From Fluviicoccus keumensis (GTDB taxonomy: Bacteria > Pseudomonadota > Gammaproteobacteria > Pseudomonadales > Moraxellaceae): a stretch of 64,000 bases of DNA. Below the pieces are notes generated by a model that did no database searches, was not told the origin of the DNA, and saw nothing but the letters and a program-made list of their open reading frames with translations. This document shows, piece by piece, positions 35,687 to 42,587 of the stretch. The stretch covers positions 460,079 to 524,078 of the forward strand of contig NZ_SHKX01000013.1 of assembly GCF_004217445.1 (NCBI RefSeq), read 5' to 3'. Position 1 is the stretch's first letter, and each line of letters opens with the position of its first letter. A program made the translations under genes and the position numbers.

Positions 35687-35826
35687 GCCGGGCGGCTCCG
35701 TTGGCGGCGGCAGCGTTCGGAGCAGTAGCGGACGTCGTTCCAGACCTTTTCCCATTTCTTGCGCCAGGCGAAGGGGCGGCCGCAGGCGGCGCAGGGTTTG
35801 GTGGGGAGGTGGGGTTTTTGGTGCAT
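35683..35826 (-). CDS. DUF2256 domain-containing protein
   Basis: This is a 47-residue basic protein with [18 protein letters not shown] and [11 protein letters not shown], the four-cysteine DUF2256 pattern, probably a small zinc-binding module. It overlaps the FeS-BCP start by 4 nt. DUF2256 genes are repeatedly found beside photolyases, so a role in that system is plausible but unproven. The start [11 protein letters not shown] fits the family; the longer frame to 35973 runs into a REP. Confidence 0.85.
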   Translation of the reverse strand: MHQKPHLPTKPCAACGRPFAWRKKWEKVWNDVRYCSERCRRQRSRPA

Positions 35827-35920
35827 GGGCGGCGACTCGGGGAGCGATAGTGCTAGGTGAATCGGAATGGCAACGGGAGGGAAGTGGACAAAGGGGAACG
35901 GGGTGATTTTGGATGATGAT

Positions 35921-36058
35921 CGTAGGGGCGCACTGCGTACGCCCTCTAGGACAAACACGCCGATTTCCCCCAAAATTGTCGATGCCTTGTAGGTCGGGCT
36001 TCAGCCCGACGATGTCCCCTGATCGGAGGGTGTTGTCGGGCTGAAGCCCGACCTACAA
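35921..36058. repeat. REP cluster including a perfect REPIN
   Basis: A REP hairpin CGTAGGGGCGCACTGCGTAC begins at 35921. A REPIN follows: a 24-bp sequence starting TTGTAGGTCGGGCTTCAGCC at 35987-36010 and its exact reverse complement at 36035-36058, separated by 24 nt. The roughly 500-nt gap between the DUF2256 gene and the next gene holds only these hairpins and repeat unit C. No associated TnpA-REP transposase gene is in the window. Confidence 0.85.
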
Positions 36059-36099
36059 TGATGAAAATTTGATGTTTTCCCGGTAGATCGATGCTTGTT

Positions 36100-36326
36100 T
36101 GGCGACAAAGGGCGCACGCAGTGCGCCCCTACGGGGTTGCCTAGAAATGAAGTTGACCGGGTTGGCGGGGGCTGTTAGCTTTCAGGCATTCCGTCCCATG
36201 GATTTAGTTCGCCTAACAAGGTGACATGATTTGCAAGCGACTAATTCTTATAGCGTTTTTAAGGGACTCAACCTTTATAGGCGACAAAGTGATATGTGAA
36301 CTCTGTCGACCAAATATATTTAGGGC
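36100..36326 (+). repeat. Cassette-associated repeat unit, copy C
   Basis: This copy has a REP hairpin (36107-36136, GGGCGCACGCAGTGCGCCCC), the conserved GTTGACCGGGTTGGCGGGGG stretch, and an attC-like end from GCCTAAC (36211-36217) to TTTAGGGC (36319-36326). The right core has lost the GTT consensus, so this copy may be decayed. A DUF4145 gene starts 6 nt later. Confidence 0.75.
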
Positions 36327-36331
36327 TTGGT

Positions 36332-37090
36332 ATGAGACGCCACCTCTGGAAATCGCACATTTCTCCAAGCAGCTGTCCGCTATGGGGTTGCCCCGTTTGT
36401 AGCAGAGGCTCCCTACGTCTTCGCCGAGAGTCTCTCAATTACGAAGAAACTGTGGCATCTAAACGTAGCCAACAATCCGTCGATTGGTGCCCAGAAGAAA
36501 TCGAATTTACATTCAATGCTTGGGCGGATTGCATAAATGAAAATTGCAAGCAATCGTTTGCGATTGCAGGCATTGGAGGCATTGAGCAGGAATACACAGG
36601 CGATGAAGATGGATCAACCGAGTGGGTAACTTTTTTCTATCCAAAAATCGTTACACCAACACTTCGCATGATCGAGATTCCATCTCGCTGCCCAAAAGCC
36701 GTAAAGCAAATTCTTGAAGATGCATTTGCGTGCTTTTGGTCTCAACCAGATGCCTGCGCTGGGCGAATCCGCGTTGCAATTGAAGCATTGCTATCACATA
36801 TTGGAATCCCAACTGAAGAGACAAAGGAAAATGGAAAGCAAGTTGATCTGACGCTGCATCGAAGAATAGAGCTGTACACAAATGAAAATCCACTAGTAGG
36901 CCAACAACTGATGGCGATCAAGTGGCTTGGGAATGCAGGGAGCCACAGCAGCACACTTACCAAGGACGACATTCTCGACGCACTAGAGTTGCTTGAAAAT
37001 TCATTAGTCGAAATTCTCGATAAGCGCTCCGAGAAAATGGCTGAGTTGGCCAAAAGAATCAATGCAAAGCACAACCCGAAAGCATCCTAA
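36332..37090 (+). CDS. DUF4145 domain-containing protein
   Basis: This 252-residue, AT-rich gene product has a C-terminal DUF4145 helical domain (ACAGRIRVAIEALLSHIGIP, IKWLGNAGSHSSTLTKDDI, ALELLENSLVEILDKRSEKM) after an N-terminal region with the cysteines CPLWGCPVCS. DUF4145 often occurs in restriction-modification or other defence genes and in cassettes, but its function is unknown. The ATG at 36332 is preferred; GTG at 36296 lies inside the attC-like repeat. The stop overlaps a TCCTAAC core-like sequence. Confidence 0.8.
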   Translation: MRRHLWKSHISPSSCPLWGCPVCSRGSLRLRRESLNYEETVASKRSQQSVDWCPEEIEFTFNAWADCINENCKQSFAIAGIGGIEQEYTGDEDGSTEWVTFFYPKIVTPTLRMIEIPSRCPKAVKQILEDAFACFWSQPDACAGRIRVAIEALLSHIGIPTEETKENGKQVDLTLHRRIELYTNENPLVGQQLMAIKWLGNAGSHSSTLTKDDILDALELLENSLVEILDKRSEKMAELAKRINAKHNPKAS

Positions 37091-37107
37091 CTATTCCGTC
37101 GAGCGGG
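37083..37107 (+). other. Partial attC-like site
   Basis: ATCCTAACTATTCCGTCGAG (37084-37103), continuing GCGGGAT, resembles the left half of many attC sites, and the TAA stop of the DUF4145 gene sits in it. No matching right half (GTTRRRY) follows. Instead a TAAATGGGGTCA tag repeats at 37121 and 37136, so the site looks truncated. Confidence 0.5.
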
Positions 37108-37176
37108 ATGGTCAGGTAGGTAAATGGGGTCATAGGTAAATGGGGTCAGACACGATATTCTTCATCAGTCGCCCCC

Positions 37177-38112
37177 TCAGTGAAACGCCCTTACAGCCAC
37201 CACCAGCACCACCAGGTAATACGCACGGGGCAGCCAGTCATCCAGGCTTTGCACCAGCACCTCGAAGGACCGCTGCTGCGTCGCCAGATGCTGCCGGATG
37301 GCATCGGTCAGGCGGCCCGAGCGCTCGCCGACATGCACCGCCAGCCGCAACGGCTCGGTCAGTATCAGGCCATTATCGGCCAGCGCCTGCGACAGCGCAG
37401 TCCCCCGCCCCAGCTGACGGTAGCCGTTGCGCGCCTGCGCCTGATAGGACGGCACCCGGATCAGGCCGATCATGCCGTTGAGCGCGGCCTGGAAATCGAC
37501 ACCCGCCTCGATCATCGCCATGAACAGCCCGTACCAGTAAAACTCGAACTGGCGGCGACAGACCGCAAAGCGCCGGGTCAGCCCCAGTTGCCAGAACACC
37601 GCCGCCCACGCCAGACCGTCCATGGTCACCAGCCGCATCAGCCCACGCGTCAGGACGTAGACCGCCAGCAACGTCACCAGATTGCCAAGTACGGTCACCG
37701 CTTGCGGGCCGTCACGGAAGGCGTCCAGCACGGTCCCGGCCAGCATGGCGATCACCAGTACGGCGGCAGGCAGGACAAACCGGGCGCGCAGCGTGCTGAT
37801 CCGCGCCTGCGCTTTTTCCGCACGGTCCGCCATCGCGACCAACGCCTGCGGCAATTGGCCGCCGATCTCGGACACCCGCAGGATTTCCAGTTCATACCGC
37901 TGGAACAGTCCGGTCGGCCCGAAGGCCTCAACAAAGGATTTGCCCTCGGCCAGCAGGCGGGCGGCGGGTTCCAGCCTGCGCCGCACCAGCGCGGGGATAT
38001 CCTCCTGATCCCGCAGCGAGGCCGCCGCCTGGGCAGGGCTGATGCCTGCCGAGAGCAAAGCGCCCAAGGCTCGGGCAGGATGCGTGGGAGTCTTTGTCCG
38101 GAAAAGTGGCAT
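37177..38112 (-). CDS. Orphan type II secretion F-domain (GspF/PilC-like) protein
   Basis: This 311-residue inner-membrane protein has the T2SSF pattern: ALGALLSAGISPAQAAASL, then KSFVEAFGPTGLFQRYELEILRVSEIGG, three transmembrane segments at about 110-130, 140-160 and 285-305, and a second F-like half with MAMIEAGVDFQAALNGMI and LAVHVGERSGRL. It is shorter than GspF/PilC (about 400). No secretion or pilus ATPase or pilin lies nearby, so it is isolated between the two parts of accessory island 2. The start at 38112 has GGGTGAG upstream. Confidence 0.8.
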   Translation of the reverse strand: MPLFRTKTPTHPARALGALLSAGISPAQAAASLRDQEDIPALVRRRLEPAARLLAEGKSFVEAFGPTGLFQRYELEILRVSEIGGQLPQALVAMADRAEKAQARISTLRARFVLPAAVLVIAMLAGTVLDAFRDGPQAVTVLGNLVTLLAVYVLTRGLMRLVTMDGLAWAAVFWQLGLTRRFAVCRRQFEFYWYGLFMAMIEAGVDFQAALNGMIGLIRVPSYQAQARNGYRQLGRGTALSQALADNGLILTEPLRLAVHVGERSGRLTDAIRQHLATQQRSFEVLVQSLDDWLPRAYYLVVLVVAVRAFH

Positions 38113-38333
38113 GGTTCTCACCCTGAAAACGCCACGGAGCGGGAGGGGGCCGGGCTGCGGTCAGTATGAAACAGCCCGGCAGAGGCAACAAGCGGCACGG
38201 TTGGGGAGAGGCGTGTATGGGTGCCGACTCGATTATTGCGTTGGGCTTGATCGGGTCTGTCCCCATTTTTGAATCGGAATGGCGGCATGAGGGAATTGGA
38301 CAAAGCGGAACGAGGCGCTGTTATTCAGAATGG

Positions 38334-38437
38334 CCGTAGGGGCGTACTGAGTACGCCCTCTTCGACAAACACGATATTTTCCCTGCCAATCGCTGCCTGT
38401 TCAGCGATGAAGGGCGCACGCAGTGCGCCCCTACGGG
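38334..38437. repeat. REPIN of GGGGCGYACTG type
   Basis: CCGTAGGGGCGTACTGAGTA (38334 onward, to 38362) and its inverted partner ending CAGTGCGCCCCTACGGG (38421-38437) form a hairpin pair 45 nt apart. The second REP is also the start of repeat unit D. The gap from the T2SSF gene start to 38333 holds only a GGGTCTGTCCCCATTTTT tag at 38253. Confidence 0.75.
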
Positions 38438-38629
38438 ATTGTGGAGCGTTGAGGTTGACCGGGTTGGCGGGGGCTGCTAGTTTTCAAGTATTCCGTCCCA
38501 GGGATTTAGTTCGCCTAACAAGGTGACACACTTTGCAAGCGGCTAATTTTTAAAGTGTTTTTATGGGACTCAATCTTTATAGGCGACAAAGTGATATGCG
38601 AACTCTGTCGCCTAAATATAGTTGGGCAC
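38400..38629 (+). repeat. Cassette-associated repeat unit, copy D
   Basis: Full copy: REP hairpin, GTTGACCGGGTTGGCGGGGG, TTTAGTTCGCCTAACAAGG and an attC-like end from GCCTAAC (38513-38519) to GTTGGGC (38621-38627). GGCGACA and TGTCGCC form an extra perfect 7-bp stem inside the right half. It is the closest match to copy A. A small membrane protein gene follows within 20 nt. Confidence 0.78.
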
Positions 38630-38645
38630 TCTCGAGAGAGCGAGC

Positions 38646-38912
38646 ATGAAGCTCAGTAACGCGAAGAAAATTGCGATTTGCATGCTGGCCTGGTTGGCCG
38701 CAGTAATCGCGCACGGGTGGTATTACGTCTCATCCGTTCTGGTGCCAGGTCCGCTCCCAGACCCATATGCCAACGAAGTCTCATTTCAGCTGCTTATGTT
38801 CGCGGTATTCCGGTTTCCCATATGGTTTGCGGCGTTAGGGGTCATCATCTGGTTGGCTTTGCGTTACCGTACCGTCGTGCCCAACCATTCGCTGCAGGCG
38901 CGACGGCCCTGA
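38646..38912 (+). CDS. Cassette-borne small membrane protein
   Basis: This 88-residue protein has two predicted transmembrane helices (KIAICMLAWLAAVIAHGWYY and RFPIWFAALGVIIWLALRY). GAGAG precedes the ATG. The last dozen codons and the stop lie inside attC-like site 4, which suggests that the original stop was changed or that the protein end is encoded by the site. The family is unknown. Confidence 0.65.
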   Translation: MKLSNAKKIAICMLAWLAAVIAHGWYYVSSVLVPGPLPDPYANEVSFQLLMFAVFRFPIWFAALGVIIWLALRYRTVVPNHSLQARRP

Positions 38913-38942
38913 CGGGCCGCGGCCTGAGCTCAAACGTTAACC
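38879..38942 (+). other. attC-like recombination site 4 (64 bp)
   Basis: GCCCAAC (38879-38885) and GTTAACC (38936-38942) bound a short palindromic element with a GC-rich CCCTGACGGGCC central hairpin. It is colinear with site 3 at 19328 (shared CAACCATTCG/TAACCATTCG and CTGACGGGCCGCG). This repeated similarity is the best evidence that the two islands share an integron origin. Confidence 0.75.
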
Positions 38943-38958
38943 CACTGAGGATTGGCCT

Positions 38959-39210
38959 ATGCAGACTCCAACGTTTAGGTTTCAGCCACGGTGGAAGGAG
39001 GAACTCGTTTGCTCCTGCGATCTTGGTTCCTTCGTGATTACGATGCCTATGGGGGTTGTCTCTGTAGAATTCCCCACAGAAGATACGTGGGAGCGTGACG
39101 CTCCTGTTTGGGCCAAGCCATACTGGGAGGAAGTTCGGAACCAGTTAACGGCTTGGTGCGACTCTCAGAAGATCCCGCTTTACACTGGACCCTATGGTAA
39201 CGTTTGCTGA
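38959..39210 (+). CDS. Cassette-borne hypothetical protein
   Basis: This is an 83-residue protein starting MQTPTFRFQPRWKEELVCSC, followed by LGSFVITMPMGVVSVEFPTE and WAKPYWEEVRNQLTAWC. I recall proteins of this pattern from integron cassettes, but no function is known. It starts 17 nt after attC-like site 4. No clear attC follows; instead AATAGATGTCTATCCCCTAT lies at 39235. Confidence 0.65.
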   Translation: MQTPTFRFQPRWKEELVCSCDLGSFVITMPMGVVSVEFPTEDTWERDAPVWAKPYWEEVRNQLTAWCDSQKIPLYTGPYGNVC

Positions 39211-39312
39211 TGCAAAGGCTGGCGCAGCGAGAGGAATAGATGTCTATCCCCTATTTTTACGTTCCCCAGCATAACCCTATGCGTAAGCCCCCATAAAACT
39301 ACCGGAACCTCT

Positions 39313-39723
39313 ATGAAAATCACCGTAGAAAAACTCGTTCGCGCCCCCGGCGAAAAGGTCTGGCTGGCATACACCACCCCGGAAGACATCGTTCAATGGA
39401 ACGCCGCCTCTGACGATTGGCACACCACCCGCTCCAACGTTGACCTGCGCGTAGGCGGCGCATTTTCATCGCGGATGGAGGCCAAGGACGGCAGCTTCGG
39501 CTTTGATTTCGCAGGCACCTATACCCAGGTTATCCCCAAGCAGCTGCTTGAATATTCGTTTGGGGACAGGTCGGCCAAAGTGGAGTTCATCGAGACTCCG
39601 GACGGGGTCAATGTGCGCGTTACCTTTGATGCCGAGGAAACCCATTCCCTTGAGCAGCAACAGCAGGGATGGCAAGCCATTCTCGACAACTTCGCACGGC
39701 ATGTGGAAGGCAAAGGGAAATAA
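39313..39723 (+). CDS. SRPBCC/AHSA1-domain protein
   Basis: This 136-residue protein is a complete Aha1-like START-fold domain: MKITVEKLVRAPGEKVWLAY, EDIVQWNAASDDWHTT, VGGAFSSRMEAKDG and the C-terminal QGWQAILDNFARHVE helix. Members bind small hydrophobic ligands. Composition is nearer the chromosome than the cassettes. It ends accessory island 2. Confidence 0.85.
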   Translation: MKITVEKLVRAPGEKVWLAYTTPEDIVQWNAASDDWHTTRSNVDLRVGGAFSSRMEAKDGSFGFDFAGTYTQVIPKQLLEYSFGDRSAKVEFIETPDGVNVRVTFDAEETHSLEQQQQGWQAILDNFARHVEGKGK

Positions 39724-39850
39724 GGATCTGCCTCCTATTTCGTACCGCTCGCGGAATTCGACCAGGAAGCCTTCCCGCAGTGATCCGGCCACTTGCACGA
39801 AGACCTCCCCGCCGTCACGGAGGATGGCAAAGGGCCCGCCGGCGGGGTGC
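39724..39850 (-). pseudogene. Probable gene remnant
   Basis: Read on the minus strand, one frame encodes HPAGGPFAILRDGGEVFVQV followed by AGSLREGFLVEFRERYEIGG without a stop, with strong high-GC codon bias. It lacks a start, meets a stop just upstream, and then runs antisense into the SRPBCC gene. It looks like the 5' or internal part of a lost chromosomal gene cut by the island boundary. Confidence 0.4.
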
Positions 39851-39878
39851 GTAGAAAGTCACTGCACTGTTCATGGGA

Positions 39879-40718
39879 TCACCGCGTCAGCCCCTTGATG
39901 CGCTTGTCATAGCCCGCGTGCGCGGCATGATCCAGCTTGGTCAGCAAACGCCGGTCGTCCATGAAACGGCGACCCGCGTCCACCAGTCCCTGTGGCATCA
40001 GGCCGTAGAAGGCATGCGCCTTGTTCAGGTAATCCGGCACCGCCACCATCAGGCGCGGCGCGCGGATGGCGCTGACTATGGCGTTCGCCACATCTTCCGG
40101 CGACACCACCGGCAGCATCCCCTTCGCGGCCTCGTCCGTGCCCGAGGCCAGCTCGGTGCTGACCGCGCTGGGCATGATCACGGTGAAATTCACCCCGGAA
40201 TCGCGGTATTCCCCCGCCACCGCCTCGGTCATGCCGACCACGGCGAACTTGGTGCCGCAGTAGATGGCCGCGCCGGGAATGGCGAAGCGTCCGGCCAGCG
40301 AGGCAACGTTGATCATGTGGCCGCGACCGCGCGCCAGCATGCCCGGCAGCGCCGCGCGCATGCCGTGAATCACCCCCCGGAAATTGATGTCGATCTGCGC
40401 GTCGCTGAGACCCGGCGCTTCCTCCAGAAAACCGCCCATCGGCATGATCCCGGCATTGTTCACCAGCACGTCCAGCGGCCCCAGCGCCGCCTCGGTGGCC
40501 GCAATGAATTCGGCGAAGCTGGCCGGGTCACGCACGTCCAGATGCGCCGCGTGCAGGCCATGCTCTTTCGCCGACTGCTGCGCCAGTTCCAGGTCGACAT
40601 CGCCGATGCTGACGCGCGCTCCCGCAGCGGTCAGCGCCTTCGCCGTGGCCAGGCCGATACCGCGCGCGCCGCCGGTAATGGCGATCACCGCGCCCTTCAG
40701 GTTCAGGGGTTTTGACAT
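39879..40718 (-). CDS. SDR family oxidoreductase
   Basis: This is a 279-residue short-chain dehydrogenase. ITGGARGIGLATAKAL binds the cofactor, LDVRDPASF and NNAGIMPMGGFLEE follow, and NVASLAGR with YCGTKFAV gives the Ser-Tyr-Lys site near 140-160. CGGAGC precedes the start MSKPLNLKGAV. The longer frame to 40820 crosses a repeat and is not credible. It lies downstream of a flavin monooxygenase gene on the same strand, separated by repeat element copy 2, and may act in the same alcohol/ketone route. Confidence 0.9.
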   Translation of the reverse strand: MSKPLNLKGAVIAITGGARGIGLATAKALTAAGARVSIGDVDLELAQQSAKEHGLHAAHLDVRDPASFAEFIAATEAALGPLDVLVNNAGIMPMGGFLEEAPGLSDAQIDINFRGVIHGMRAALPGMLARGRGHMINVASLAGRFAIPGAAIYCGTKFAVVGMTEAVAGEYRDSGVNFTVIMPSAVSTELASGTDEAAKGMLPVVSPEDVANAIVSAIRAPRLMVAVPDYLNKAHAFYGLMPQGLVDAGRRFMDDRRLLTKLDHAAHAGYDKRIKGLTR

Positions 40719-40752
40719 GTTATTGCTCCGGCCCCAAAGGGCATATTGGAAT

Positions 40753-40902
40753 CTTTCCCTCCTGTGGAACAGGGGGGATGTCACGCAGTGACAGGGGGGT
40801 TGCGGACAGTGGCCAAACACATCCTCATGTCAAGAACCTGTTCAGACCGCCGCCGTTGACCCCCCCGGCCCCTGCGGGCCTCCCCCCTGTTTCACAGGGG
40901 GG
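40753..40902. repeat. 150-bp palindromic intergenic element, copy 2
   Basis: This element shares its ends with 1311-1456: it opens TTTCCCTCCTGTGGAACAGG and closes CCCCCCTGTTTCACAGGGGG-like. The two ends are near-perfect inverted copies, each itself palindromic, and the inner GACAGGGGGGTTGCGG pairs with GTTGACCCCCCC-type sequence. It separates the monooxygenase stop from the SDR start. Confidence 0.78.
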
Positions 40903-40912
40903 TATGAAACAT

Positions 40913-42457
40913 TCAGCCCCATGCATAATCGGCCGCCTCGAACCGCGTCAGCCGCTTCTTGATGTTCACCCCGTACTCCGGCCACACGAACTGGTTGCGG
41001 CCGCCCTTGTCGAGGTAATAGCTCTCGCAGACATCGGCGCGGATCGGCATCTTCGCCAGTCGTCCTTCGATGCCTGCGTTGAATTGATCCTGCACCGGCT
41101 TCCGCACTTCCAGCACGCGATGACCGCCCCGCTGCAAGGCCTTCACCGCCTGCGCGATGTAGATCGCCTGGTGCTCGGAGGTCCACATCACCGACCCCAC
41201 CAGACTGTGCGAGTTGGGGCCCAGCATCATGAACATGTTGGGGAAACCGTGGATGGCCATGCCCTGATAGGCGCGCGGGGAACCCTGCCAGTGCTCGCTG
41301 AGGCTGCGGCCGTCCGCGCCCTTGATGATGCGGTAGATGGCCGGTTCCGCCACCGCGTAGCCGGTGCCGAAGATGATCGCGTCCACCGGAATCTCCACGC
41401 CGTCATCGCCCACCACGCCGTTTTCGGTGATGTGGTTCAGGCCCTGGAACAGCACGGTGACATTGGGCTGCGCCAGCGCCGGGTACCAGTCGTTGGACAG
41501 CAACGGCCGCTTGCAGCCGAAGGTATGGTTCGGGGTCAGCGCCTTGCGCAGCGCCGGGTCCGGGATGCCCAGCCGGATGTTCATTTCCCCCAACCGGTTG
41601 CCAAAGCGTTTCACCAGGTTTTCCCGCAGGAACAGCGGCAGCAACGGTTCGAAACCGAGCAGCGCCGATTCACGCACCAGCTTTTCCAGCAACGGCACGC
41701 GCTTGAACAGCTTGCGCACCGGCTCCGGCACCGCGTAGTCCGGCTTCGGCAGCACCCAGGTGGGCGTGCGCTGGAAGCTGTAAAGATGGGCGACCTTGGG
41801 CTGGATGGCGGGTAGGAACTGGATGGCCGACGCGCCGCAGCCGATCACCGCCACGCGCTTGCCGCGCAGGTCGTAGTCGTGGTTCCACAGGCCGGAATGG
41901 AAGACCGCGCCCTTGAACGTGTCCTGACCCGGAAAGTGCGGCATCTTCGCCTCGCCGATATAACCGGCGGCGGGGATGAAGAAGCGGGCGCGGTAGACTT
42001 CACCGCCCGCCGTGGTGACGCGCCAGCGCGCGGCGGCGGCGTCCCAGCGCGCGTCCTCGACGCGGGTATTGAGGCGGATCTGCCCGACGATGCCGAAGTC
42101 ATGCGCCACCCGCTCCAGATAACGCTGGATTTCCGCCTGCGGCGCGTAGGTGCGTGTCCACTCGGGGTTTGGCGCGAAGCCGAGGGAATACATCTCGCTG
42201 GGCACGTCGCATTGCAGGCCGGGGTAGTCGTTGACCGCCCAGGTGCCGCCAATGCGGTTGGCCTGGTCGAGGATGACGGAGTCAGTAACGCCCTGCTCCT
42301 TCAGCTTGATGCAGGCGCTGAGCCCGGACGGACCGGCGCCGATGATCAGCGCCTCCACCTCGCGCACCGGCGTCGGTGCAACGGACCCGGCAGCCGGGAC
42401 GGCGGTTTTGGCGGCCTTCGGGCGGCGGGGTTTGGCGGCTTTCGGGGCGTCGGTCAT
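40913..42457 (-). CDS. Flavin-containing (Baeyer-Villiger-type) monooxygenase
   Basis: This is a 514-residue class B flavoprotein. ALIIGAGPSGLSACIKL near 36 binds FAD, IGGTWAVNDYPGLQCDVPSE is typical of Baeyer-Villiger enzymes, and FPGQDTFKGAVFHSGLWNHD approximates their FxGxxxHxxxW fingerprint. A second Rossmann motif, VAVIGCGASAIQFLP, binds NADPH. It probably oxygenates cyclic or long-chain ketones. An Ala/Pro/Lys-rich N-terminal extension (residues 1-30) is unusual. It is divergent from a TetR gene across a palindrome. Confidence 0.88.
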   Translation of the reverse strand: MTDAPKAAKPRRPKAAKTAVPAAGSVAPTPVREVEALIIGAGPSGLSACIKLKEQGVTDSVILDQANRIGGTWAVNDYPGLQCDVPSEMYSLGFAPNPEWTRTYAPQAEIQRYLERVAHDFGIVGQIRLNTRVEDARWDAAAARWRVTTAGGEVYRARFFIPAAGYIGEAKMPHFPGQDTFKGAVFHSGLWNHDYDLRGKRVAVIGCGASAIQFLPAIQPKVAHLYSFQRTPTWVLPKPDYAVPEPVRKLFKRVPLLEKLVRESALLGFEPLLPLFLRENLVKRFGNRLGEMNIRLGIPDPALRKALTPNHTFGCKRPLLSNDWYPALAQPNVTVLFQGLNHITENGVVGDDGVEIPVDAIIFGTGYAVAEPAIYRIIKGADGRSLSEHWQGSPRAYQGMAIHGFPNMFMMLGPNSHSLVGSVMWTSEHQAIYIAQAVKALQRGGHRVLEVRKPVQDQFNAGIEGRLAKMPIRADVCESYYLDKGGRNQFVWPEYGVNIKKRLTRFEAADYAWG

Positions 42458-42491
42458 CGCAGGGCTCCGGCGGGGTTGGGTCGGTATGAAT

Positions 42492-42550
42492 GTGGTACTT
42501 TCGTACCATTGGTCGGATCATATTGTCACCGCCGGAATGTAGTGTCAATA
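42492..42550. promoter_or_regulatory. Palindromic sites between monooxygenase and TetR genes
   Basis: TGGTAC and GTACCA form perfect arms around TTTC at 42493-42508, within AATGTGGTACTTTCGTACCA. A second imperfect inverted repeat, TATTGTCAC (42521) and GTGTCAATA (42542), lies closer to the TetR start. Either could be the TetR operator. Confidence 0.65.
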
Positions 42551-42587
42551 TCGGAACCGAATGTCCGTTCACATTTTCAGGACCACT

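Noticed and set aside
17626..39392. Complete integron with integrase and attI
   Set aside because: No tyrosine-recombinase-like gene, intI-specific motif or attI-Pc arrangement is present; only attC-like sites are seen.
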